Assembly (NCBI GenBank): GCA_002448445.1
Contig: DJYC01000024.1
Span: 1-6,212, forward strand
Direction: 5' to 3'
Source: Treponema sp. UBA6988
Lineage (GTDB): Bacteria; Spirochaetota; Spirochaetia; Treponematales; Treponemataceae
Length of the DNA stretch: 6,212 bases
The notes under the pieces were generated by a model that saw only the letters and a list, made by a program, of their open reading frames with translations, did no database searches and was not told the DNA's origin. Positions 1-5,101 of this stretch are shown here, one piece after another. How positions within the stretch are numbered: the first letter of the stretch is position 1; each line of letters begins with the position of its first letter. Made by a program: the position numbers and the translations under genes.

Positions 1-7
1 CGAACAG

Positions 8-190
8 ATGAAAAAATTCAAGCCTTGGTATGAAGTTCACCCAAAAGGAAATGATATTTACAAAGTTACTGTAAAAAAAACAGCTGTAAGTTTAAGAATT
101 GACAATGATGTACTTGCTGCCCTAAAAAATATGGGAAAAGGGTATCAGACTCGGATAAATAATATTCTTAGAAAGGCTGTATTTGGGTAA
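8..190 (+). CDS. BrnA-family antitoxin (ribbon-helix-helix type), possibly 5'-truncated by the window edge
   Basis: The 60-residue product ends in the BrnA signature: a short basic strand with S-L-R-I-D at residues 28-32, followed by GKGYQTRINNILRK at 43-56. This matches the C-terminal DNA-binding and dimerisation region of BrnA antitoxins. By family knowledge, BrnA binds and neutralises the BrnT ribonuclease toxin and represses its own operon. BrnT normally lies just upstream, which would be outside this window, so its presence cannot be judged. The reading frame is open to the window edge (two more codons upstream of the ATG) and only seven bases precede that ATG, so no ribosome binding site can be assessed. 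BrnA proteins are often longer at the N terminus, so the true start may lie upstream. The gene ends 8 bases before an attC-like hairpin, a typical position for a toxin-antitoxin gene in an integron cassette. The family call is fairly secure; the start is not. Confidence 0.75.
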   Translation: MKKFKPWYEVHPKGNDIYKVTVKKTAVSLRIDNDVLAALKNMGKGYQTRINNILRKAVFG

Positions 191-198
191 GAATAATC

Positions 199-262
199 AC
201 ATAACAAAGTTTCAAAGCCGACAGCGGGTCAAGCCGGTTTGCGGTAGAAACAGTTGTTATGT
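199..262 (+). repeat. attC-like cassette recombination site
   Basis: A 64-nt imperfect hairpin built like an integron attC site. The outer arms ACATAACAA (199-207) and TTGTTATGT (254-262) are perfectly complementary. They are followed by an asymmetric unpaired spacer (A208 against A252-G253), then perfectly complementary inner arms GTTTC (209-213) and GAAAC (247-251), with a variable GC-rich centre of 33 nt. The outer arm ACATAAC/GTTATGT fits the RYYYAAC/GTTRRRY simple-site pattern at most but not all positions. It lies 8 bases after a stop codon and 35 bases before the next start codon, both genes on the plus strand, as in a cassette array. No integrase is visible, so a different small mobile or palindromic repeat remains possible. 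Confidence 0.6.
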
Positions 263-279
263 AGATGCCCGTACAGGAG
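257..279 (+). repeat. Cassette-start block, copy 1
   Basis: Starting inside the right arm of the attC-like site (TTATGT), this 23-nt stretch aligns without gaps to 1158-1180 at 17 of 23 positions, and all six differences are transitions. Both copies lie shortly upstream of a plus-strand gene (18 bases upstream here). That suggests a shared junction plus 5' leader rather than chance similarity. Its function is unknown. Confidence 0.5.
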
Positions 280-296
280 CGCAATAAAGGTGAGAT

Positions 297-839
297 ATGA
301 ATATTAAGAACTTAATGATTCCGTTTACATTATGGAATAAAAACAAAAAAACAAATTTATATTTATCTGACTACCCTCTTTTTTATTACAAAAATACAAA
401 TGCTCAACAAAATAATCTAAAATATTGTGTTCGAATATTGTTTTGGGCTGGCATGGTCGGGCACGGAACAAACTATAAAGAAGCCTTTTTGAACCTTCAG
501 GAAACTTTCGAATTATATAAAACTAATAATGAATATTTACCAAAACCTTGGGAGAAAAAAGAACTAGAGTTTGCATCTGATGAACAAATATTGAAATATG
601 AAAGTTTTGCTGCTGACTTTTTCGATAAAATTCTTGGTATGGATTTTTATAACGGATTTTTTTCAGACGAAAGCTGTTTAGATCTTTTTTATTGCGATTA
701 TGATGATGATAAGAAAAAGAAAATAGAACAAGATATTGTTAATAAAGTGAAAGCAACTTATGGAGTTGATATTCAGAAAGTATATAATTTACCGTTACCA
801 GAATTATTTGAATTTATAATAGATAATAGAGATTCATAG
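297..839 (+). CDS. Uncharacterised protein with HicB-like segment, cassette-type gene
   Basis: This 180-residue soluble protein has no signal peptide or membrane segment. The ATG is preceded by AAAGGTGA (286-293), a good Shine-Dalgarno sequence with AGGTG ending 4 bases before the start. Residues 50-75 (WAGMVGHGTNYKEAFLNLQE then T-F-E-L-Y-K) resemble the HicB-type pattern of a glycine-rich turn followed by an E-A-x-x-N-L helix. Residues 101-131 (Y-E-S-F-A-A-D-F-F-D-K-I-L-G-M-D and F-F-S-D-E-S-x-L-D-L-F) look like a second conserved acidic/aromatic block, so the protein is longer than a simple HicB. A lysine-rich, acidic stretch (D-Y-D-D-D-K-K-K-K, 134-142) follows. No HicA-type toxin gene is adjacent. 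The gene is AT-rich and sits between an attC-like site and a structured GC-rich spacer with a terminator, consistent with a promoterless mobile cassette. The function is not known, and the HicB resemblance is a weak, motif-level inference. Confidence 0.85.
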   Translation: MNIKNLMIPFTLWNKNKKTNLYLSDYPLFYYKNTNAQQNNLKYCVRILFWAGMVGHGTNYKEAFLNLQETFELYKTNNEYLPKPWEKKELEFASDEQILKYESFAADFFDKILGMDFYNGFFSDESCLDLFYCDYDDDKKKKIEQDIVNKVKATYGVDIQKVYNLPLPELFEFIIDNRDS

Positions 840-870
840 CAAAATTGAAAAGAGGATGGGTAGCAAAAAG

Positions 871-1100
871 AGCCACGGCAGGGATTGGAGGGGCGGCGAA
901 GCCGTTGCCGTCAGGCAATGGAAGGGTTGGGGCCCCGGAACCCCGGGAAGCCCTTAAAAAATGGCCTCCTTGCCATTTTTTACTTACGGTTTACTGATAA
1001 AAACCGCGGTTTTCTCCGCGAACATTTGACGCGCCATCCGTTGCGCTCCTTGTTGTACATCCATAGAAAGCCGCCCCGGTTCTTGCGGGGCAAGAATGCT
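871..1100. repeat. GC-rich palindrome-packed intergenic element, probably a dispersed repeat
   Basis: This stretch is much more GC-rich than its flanks and is made of adjoining hairpins: CGGC/GCCG (894-904), TTGCC/GGCAA (905-918), GGGGCCCC (929-936), a terminator (956-981), the 14-nt palindrome AAAACCGCGGTTTT (1000-1013), which competes with CGCGG/CCGCG (1005-1020), and two mutually exclusive stems near the end, GCCCCG/CGGGGC (1073-1091) and TTCTTG/CAAGAA (1080-1096). A 72-codon open frame runs through it, but I do not regard it as a gene. Such density of palindromes in a spacer is typical of dispersed bacterial repeats (REP- or MITE-like) or a structured RNA. Only one copy is in the window, so its repeat status is inferred. 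Confidence 0.45.
956..981 (+). terminator. Factor-independent terminator, likely bidirectional
   Basis: A perfect inverted repeat: AAAAAATGGC (956-965), six-base loop, GCCATTTTTT (972-981). The 3' arm ends in six T residues on the plus strand, and the A-tract of the 5' arm gives the same arrangement on the minus strand. It lies 117 bases after the stop of the upstream gene and inside the GC-rich element, so it would end readthrough from the cassette genes to its left. The GC part of the stem is only 4 bp, so efficiency may be modest. Confidence 0.6.
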
Positions 1101-1103
1101 TAA

Positions 1104-1163
1104 GCGCAACAAAAACTTGTTGTCCTATTTTTGTTTTTGATAAAAACCGACGATATATTATGC
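1104..1163 (+). repeat. Degenerate attC-like junction (tentative)
   Basis: The stretch starts with GCGCAACAA (1104-1112) and ends with ATTATGC (1157-1163). Its 60-nt length and end sequences resemble the 64-nt site at 199-262, which starts ACATAACAA and ends GTTATGT. The end arms pair poorly here. Internally, CAAAAAC (1110-1116) pairs with GTTTTTG (1133-1139), or alternatively CAACAA (1107-1112) with TTGTTG (1117-1122). The main support is that the sequence after it matches the sequence after the first site. It could equally be unrelated AT-rich spacer next to a conserved leader. Confidence 0.3.
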
Positions 1164-1180
1164 AGACACCCGCACAAGGG
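1158..1180 (+). repeat. Cassette-start block, copy 2
   Basis: This is the counterpart of the block at 257-279, with 17 of 23 positions identical and all changes transitions. It can form a small CCC/GGG hairpin (1169-1171 with 1178-1180). It ends 8 bases before the GGAG ribosome binding site (1188-1191) of the following gene, so it forms most of that gene's immediate leader. Confidence 0.5.
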
Positions 1181-1197
1181 GTAGTTTGGAGAAAAGA

Positions 1198-2145
1198 ATG
1201 AAAGAAAAAAATCTTGTAACAAATAAAGGAGAATCCATATTTTCTTTTTTCATAAATAGGGAAGAAGATGTAGCTATTGCTGTTACAGAGACAAATGAAA
1301 ATTATTTTATTCTGGATTCAAAAGAACATTGGTTTGATGTAATTCAACAAAAAAAGCCTGCAAAGATAAAATGCAAATGCAAATCTAATTTATTCAAAGG
1401 AAAATGTATATATCATCAAAGGGACAATAGCTCTGATTTTTATAAAATTGATTTTATTACAACGTGCATTTCCTGTGGCTTAGAAAAAAAGCAATTTGAA
1501 ATTTTCCTTGATTATTCGCCGACTGAACAGCTTTATGAGAATCCACTTACTTTTTGTCCAAATCCCAATTTAAAATATAAGCTATTTAGGATTAATTCTT
1601 TTTGGACTTCGACTGATGCAAGTAATTTGGTAAAATTCCTAAGTGATGCTGGACTTAAGATTAATATTCTATATTTGGAAGGAAAGGAAAAAATCTTTTC
1701 CGAAGTGAACTTAGAAGAAGCGTGTGATATTATAAAATCTAATGAATATTTAAAAATTTTGTTTTCGATTAATAAGTTGGATGAAAAATTCATGGGTGAT
1801 GAACTTCTGAAAGAACCTTGGAGAAAATGGGAAATAATTGAATTTTCATCTCCGACAACTATGCAGTATGATACTAACCGCCGGGGCACCCTTTATTATA
1901 CAGAGTATTGCGATGAATATATTAAGGATAATGAAATTGTTTCAAAAAGTGATGGCTTTAAGAGTATTACAAAAAAATTAACCGGATGGTTTTCAAAAAC
2001 ATATTATTCAGGCCGCGGAAAGCAATGTGCAGATAATGAAGAGGAGTATTTTAGGTTGTTTGTTAGTAGCTTTGAAAAATTGTCGGGGCATGGTTCGGCT
2101 ATGCACACAAACCGCCCGACTTTCTGTTTCAAAACCAGGAATTGA
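1198..2145 (+). CDS. Uncharacterised protein with Cys/His cluster, cassette-type gene
   Basis: I do not recognise this 315-residue protein. I chose the ATG at 1198 because GGAG (1188-1191) lies 6 bases upstream of it; a TTG at 1186 in the same frame would overlap that site. Near the N terminus, C59-x-C61, C70-x2-H73 and C90-x2-C93 (the last within T-T-C-I-S-C-G) form a plausible zinc-ribbon-like metal site. The central part (about 130-220) looks like an ordinary alpha/beta soluble domain. There is no signal peptide or membrane segment. The last 20 or so residues (GHGSAMHTNRPTFCFKTRN) differ in character from the lysine/isoleucine-rich body, and their codons form a 63-nt hairpin (2071-2133). 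The tail may therefore have been acquired from a recombination site or repeat. The gene is AT-rich and follows a conserved cassette-start block. Confidence 0.85.
   Translation: MKEKNLVTNKGESIFSFFINREEDVAIAVTETNENYFILDSKEHWFDVIQQKKPAKIKCKCKSNLFKGKCIYHQRDNSSDFYKIDFITTCISCGLEKKQFEIFLDYSPTEQLYENPLTFCPNPNLKYKLFRINSFWTSTDASNLVKFLSDAGLKINILYLEGKEKIFSEVNLEEACDIIKSNEYLKILFSINKLDEKFMGDELLKEPWRKWEIIEFSSPTTMQYDTNRRGTLYYTEYCDEYIKDNEIVSKSDGFKSITKKLTGWFSKTYYSGRGKQCADNEEEYFRLFVSSFEKLSGHGSAMHTNRPTFCFKTRN
2071..2133 (+). repeat. Two-part hairpin within the 3' end of the Cys/His-cluster gene
   Basis: The outer stem TTTGAAA (2071-2077) with TTTCAAA (2127-2133) is separated by an asymmetric internal loop (4 against 6 nt) from the inner stem GTCGGG (2082-2087) with CCCGAC (2115-2120). 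GGTT (2092-2095) can also pair with AACC (2110-2113). Length (63 nt) and two-arm layout resemble the attC-like site at 199-262, but the outer arms do not fit the RYYYAAC/GTTRRRY pattern and no cassette-start block follows. It may be an attC relative, a terminator-like structure, or an unrelated palindrome. Confidence 0.4.
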
Positions 2146-2397
2146 ACCAATTTGTAAAATAGTAATAGGTCTCATACAAAGCGTCAAATCCGCCCGATAA
2201 GACTACGCCGCCATGGAGCACCTTTAGTACCGCACGCAGGGCGGTATGAGCGGATAGCGAAGTGCGGAACGGCGGTGGCGCAAAGGCCTATACGGTCGAA
2301 TTAGCCAAAAGGCAAAATGGTAGAACATACAAAACTTCCGTCCAAAGAGGAAGAAAATCATGCCGAAAAATATGCACTATCCGCATAAAATAAGCAA
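2146..2397. other. Non-coding spacer with GC-rich folded core
   Basis: No convincing gene lies here. The core, 2206-2280, can fold into an extended imperfect hairpin: CGCC/GGCG outside (2206-2209 with 2277-2280), GCAC(C)TT with AAGTGC in the middle (2218-2224 with 2260-2265, one bulged C), and TACCGC/GCGGTA at the tip (2228-2233 with 2241-2246, seven-base loop). ATCCGC (2188-2193) can compete for GCGGAT (2250-2255). The motif GCGG recurs several times on the right side. This could be a structured RNA, a dispersed repeat, or remains of a recombination site. The spacer also marks the change from AT-rich cassette-like DNA to the housekeeping block. Confidence 0.4.
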
Positions 2398-2426
2398 TTG
2401 ACACGCGTAAATTTTCATTTTATTAT
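2398..2426 (+). promoter_or_regulatory. Sigma-70-type promoter of galT, predicted to give a leaderless mRNA
   Basis: The -35 box TTGACA (2398-2403) is a perfect consensus match. A 17-base spacer follows, then the -10 box TATTAT (2421-2426), one mismatch from TATAAT. A start site 6 to 8 bases after the -10 box falls at 2432-2434, and the galT ATG is at 2434-2436. There is no room for a Shine-Dalgarno sequence in such a transcript; AAGG at 2429-2432 is only one base from the ATG. Confidence 0.7.
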
Positions 2427-2433
2427 GTAAGGC

Positions 2434-3948
2434 ATGAATATCTACCAAAATATAAACGCCCTTACGTCATACGGTCTTGTTACAGGCCTTATTCATGAAG
2501 AAGACATAATTTACACCCAAAACCGCCTGCTTGAGCTTTTTAGGCTTGACGGTTTTGAAAGTACAGAGCAGGCAAGCGAGCTTCCCACGGTTAAGGCAGA
2601 GGACCTTGAGACCATTTTGAATGAACTCTTGAACCAGGCTGCCGAGAGGGGGATTCTTTCTGAAAACGGTATTGTTTACCGCGACCTTTTTGACACAAAG
2701 ATTATGGGCTGCCTTGTTCCCAGGCCTTCGGAGGTTCAGGCGCAATTTTTGGAGTACTATAAGAAGTCGCCCAAGGAAGCTACGGACTGGTTCTACAAGT
2801 TTAGCCAGGACACGGACTACATTAGGCGCTACAGAATATGCAAGGACATAAAGTGGAAGTCCCGCACGGAATACGGCGACCTTGACATTACGATAAATCT
2901 TTCCAAGCCGGAAAAGGACCCAAAGGCTATAGCGGCGGCAAGGAACGCTAAGCAGGGCGGCTACCCCGAATGCCTTTTGTGCAAGCAGAACGAGGGCTAC
3001 GCAGGCAGGGTAAACCATCCGGCCAGGCAGAACCACCGCATTATTCCGCTAAAGCTTGCGGGAAAGAGTTGGGCTTTCCAGTATTCGCCTTATGTGTACT
3101 ACAACGAGCACTGCATTGTCTTTAACGCTCAGCATACGCCCATGAAGATTAACCGCGAAACATTCATGGACCTCTTTGACTTTCTTAAGCTGTTCCCCCA
3201 CTACACCATAGGAAGCAACGCAGACCTTCCGATTGTGGGAGGTTCAATTCTTACCCACAACCACTTCCAGGGAGGCTGCTACGAGTTCCCCATGGCAAGG
3301 GCACCGATGGAGCAGAAATTCCAGATTAAGGGGTCGGAGGACATTCAGTGCGGCATAATAAAGTGGCCAATGAGCGTGATTAGGCTTAGCGGCAGGAGCA
3401 CGGACAGAATCATAGACCTTGCGGACAGGATTCTAAAGAGCTGGCGCACCTATACGGACGAGGGGGCTTTTATTTACGCACAGACTAACGGAGAGGCCCA
3501 CAATACGATTACGCCCATCGTAAGGATGAGGAACGGCGACTACGAGATGGACCTTGTGCTTAGGAACAACATTACAACGGCAGAACATCCGCTTGGAGTT
3601 TTCCACCCACACGCAGAGCTCCACCACATTAAGAAGGAAAACATTGGCCTTATTGAAGTTATGGGGCTTGCAGTTCTTCCTGCCAGGCTTAAGGATGAGC
3701 TTAACCTGCTTGCCGGGGCAATTCTTGAGGGCAAGGACTTTTCTAGCGACCCCAAGATTGGCAAGCACTATGAATGGGTTCAGGAATTCCTTCCCAAATA
3801 TGCCAGTGTGGACACGGAAAACATAAGGCAGATTCTAAAGGAAGAGACAGGCCACGTCTTTGCCCGTGTGCTTGAGGATGCCGGCGTTTACAAAAGGACT
3901 CCTGAAGGCAAGGCTTCCTTCTTGAAATTTATCAACACATTCGCATAA
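2434..3948 (+). CDS. galT: UDP-glucose--hexose-1-phosphate uridylyltransferase, type 2
   Basis: This cytoplasmic Leloir pathway enzyme transfers UMP from UDP-glucose to galactose 1-phosphate, giving UDP-galactose and glucose 1-phosphate through a uridylyl-histidine intermediate. The 504-residue length and the N terminus (YGLVTGLIHEEDIIYTQNRL, residues 13-32) fit the type 2 family known from Firmicutes, not the roughly 350-residue E. coli type. C180-x2-C183 fits the metal-site pair. The active-site segment is G269-G-S-I-L-T-H275-N-H277-F-Q279-G-G, with H277 the expected nucleophile; many relatives have aspartate where N276 stands. The C-terminal domain carries F390-H-P-H-A-E-L-H-H-I-K-K-E-N-I-G-L-I-E-V (390-409). 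The start is set by the conserved N terminus and by the promoter immediately upstream. No galK or galE is in the window, so the enzyme's pathway partners are encoded elsewhere. asnA follows after 87 bases. Confidence 0.95.
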   Translation: MNIYQNINALTSYGLVTGLIHEEDIIYTQNRLLELFRLDGFESTEQASELPTVKAEDLETILNELLNQAAERGILSENGIVYRDLFDTKIMGCLVPRPSEVQAQFLEYYKKSPKEATDWFYKFSQDTDYIRRYRICKDIKWKSRTEYGDLDITINLSKPEKDPKAIAAARNAKQGGYPECLLCKQNEGYAGRVNHPARQNHRIIPLKLAGKSWAFQYSPYVYYNEHCIVFNAQHTPMKINRETFMDLFDFLKLFPHYTIGSNADLPIVGGSILTHNHFQGGCYEFPMARAPMEQKFQIKGSEDIQCGIIKWPMSVIRLSGRSTDRIIDLADRILKSWRTYTDEGAFIYAQTNGEAHNTITPIVRMRNGDYEMDLVLRNNITTAEHPLGVFHPHAELHHIKKENIGLIEVMGLAVLPARLKDELNLLAGAILEGKDFSSDPKIGKHYEWVQEFLPKYASVDTENIRQILKEETGHVFARVLEDAGVYKRTPEGKASFLKFINTFA

Positions 3949-3963
3949 TGGTAAGCGTGCTTT

Positions 3964-4020
3964 AAGCGGAAAACGAAGGATTATTCCCGGCAATTGCGGG
4001 TTTTCCAAGCCACCGCTTGG
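3964..4020 (+). promoter_or_regulatory. galT-asnA spacer with competing hairpins
   Basis: Several stems cannot all form together: AAGCGG (3964-3969) with CCGCTT (4013-4018); GGAAAAC (3968-3974) with GTTTTCC (4000-4006); CCCG (3986-3989) with CGGG (3997-4000), followed by TTTT like a weak terminator; and CCAAGC (4005-4010) with GCTTGG (4015-4020), ending 15 bases before the asnA ATG. This could be partial termination or attenuation between galT and asnA, or simply a stabilising mRNA structure. No leader peptide or T-box features are visible. Confidence 0.35.
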
Positions 4021-4035
4021 CAAGTAGGTATTTAT

Positions 4036-5073
4036 ATGTCTGAACTTTACATTCCAAAAGGGTACGATCCCCTGCTGAACGAAAAAGAGACCGAACATGC
4101 TATTGTTATGGTTAAAGACTTTTTCCAGATGGCTCTTTCCACAGAACTGAACCTTACCCGCGTTACGGCACCGCTTTTTGTGCGCTCCGGTACGGGTGTG
4201 AATGATGACCTTAACGGCGTAGAGCGCGCTGTAAAATTTAACGTAAAGGACATGGGCGACACCCAGATGGAAATTGTCCATTCCCTGGCAAAGTGGAAGA
4301 GGCTCAAGGTTACCGAGATGGGCCTTATGCCGGGCTTTGGCATCTACACCGACATGAACGCAATCCGCGCAGACGAAGAGCTGGACAACCTCCATTCGCT
4401 TTATGTTGACCAGTGGGACTGGGAGCAGTGCATTGACGCAAACGACCGCAGCATAAGCTACCTAAAGGATACCGTAAAGAAGATTTTCCGCTGCCTTAAG
4501 CGTACGGAATTCTACATCTACGACCGCTATGAGCAGATAAAGCCAATTCTTCCCCAGGACATCACCTTCATCTATTCTGATGATTTGCAGAGGCAGTTCC
4601 CGGACAAGACTCCAAAGGAACGCGAGTATGAAGCCTGCAAGAAGTACGGTGCAATCTTTATCATAGGAATTGGAGGCAAGCTGCCAGACGGAAGCATCCA
4701 CGACGGACGCGCACCAGACTACGATGACTGGATTACGGAAACTGGTGACGGCCACAGGGGACTCAACGGAGACCTTATGGTTTGGAACCCGGTTCTTAAC
4801 AACGCAATGGAGCTTTCTTCCATGGGAATCCGCGTAAGCCCCCAGTCTCTTAAGGCTCAGCTGGAAGAAAGGGGTTGCCCTGAACGCTCAAAGCTGGTAT
4901 TCCATTCAGCCCTTTTGGACGGAAAGCTTTCACTTACCATGGGCGGCGGAATTGGCCAGAGCCGTCTCTGCATGTACTTCCTGCGCAAGGCCCACATTGG
5001 AGAAATCCAGGTAAGCTCTTGGCCGCAGGAAATGCGTGACAGCTGCAAAAAGGCAAAGATAAACCTTTTGTAA
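4036..5073 (+). CDS. asnA: Aspartate--ammonia ligase (asparagine synthetase A)
   Basis: This enzyme makes asparagine from aspartate, ammonia and ATP, releasing AMP and pyrophosphate, in the cytoplasm. It has the class II aminoacyl-tRNA-synthetase fold. Family segments appear in order: S83-L-A-K-W-K-R89, Y-V-D-Q-W-D-W-E (about residues 124-131), I-G-I-G-G-K-L-P-D-G, R-A-P-D-Y-D-D-W, L-N-G-D-L-M-V-W-N-P-V-L, E259-L-S-S-M-G-I-R266 and G303-G-G-I-G-Q-S-R310. By comparison with E. coli AsnA, E259, R266 and R310 match residues of the ATP and aspartate sites. I chose the ATG at 4036 (345 residues; E. coli has 330) because homology begins there and AGG (4026-4028) lies 7 bases upstream. An in-frame TTG at 3994 lies inside the hairpin region. 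The gene is probably co-transcribed with the gene 28 bases downstream; linkage to galT depends on the structured spacer. Confidence 0.95.
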   Translation: MSELYIPKGYDPLLNEKETEHAIVMVKDFFQMALSTELNLTRVTAPLFVRSGTGVNDDLNGVERAVKFNVKDMGDTQMEIVHSLAKWKRLKVTEMGLMPGFGIYTDMNAIRADEELDNLHSLYVDQWDWEQCIDANDRSISYLKDTVKKIFRCLKRTEFYIYDRYEQIKPILPQDITFIYSDDLQRQFPDKTPKEREYEACKKYGAIFIIGIGGKLPDGSIHDGRAPDYDDWITETGDGHRGLNGDLMVWNPVLNNAMELSSMGIRVSPQSLKAQLEERGCPERSKLVFHSALLDGKLSLTMGGGIGQSRLCMYFLRKAHIGEIQVSSWPQEMRDSCKKAKINLL

Positions 5074-5101
5074 TCATTTGTAAAGCAAAAAGGAATTAGC
5101 T

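Noticed and set aside
885..1103. A 72-codon plus-strand open frame through the GC-rich element
   Set aside because: It follows the palindromes, is extremely arginine-rich, has no convincing ribosome binding site and overlaps a terminator. It reads as a by-product of the repeat's composition.
2317..2388. A 23-residue plus-strand frame in the spacer before galT (starts M-V-E-H-T-K)
   Set aside because: The ribosome binding site is weak (AGG at 2310-2312, only 4 bases away), an in-frame stop sits just upstream, and no family resemblance is seen. It could be the remnant of a lost cassette gene, but I cannot support it.
2383..2428. A third attC-like site, from GCATAA (2383-2388) pairing with TTATGT (2423-2428)
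   Set aside because: Only six base pairs including a G-T pair, with poor inner pairing, in AT-rich DNA. The right arm is better explained as part of the galT -10 region.
2467..3036. Long minus-strand open frames opposite galT, asnA and the radical SAM-like gene
   Set aside because: They lie antisense to well-supported genes and show no domain or start signal; they are shadows of biased codon use.
3994..4035. Upstream TTG start for asnA, adding 14 residues
   Set aside because: The extra residues show no family similarity, the TTG lies in the hairpin region, and the ATG at 4036 has a spaced AGG and matches the usual N terminus.
3949..4035. T-box or other amino-acid riboswitch ahead of asnA
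   Set aside because: The spacer is only 87 nt and lacks T-box signature sequences and a strong terminator.
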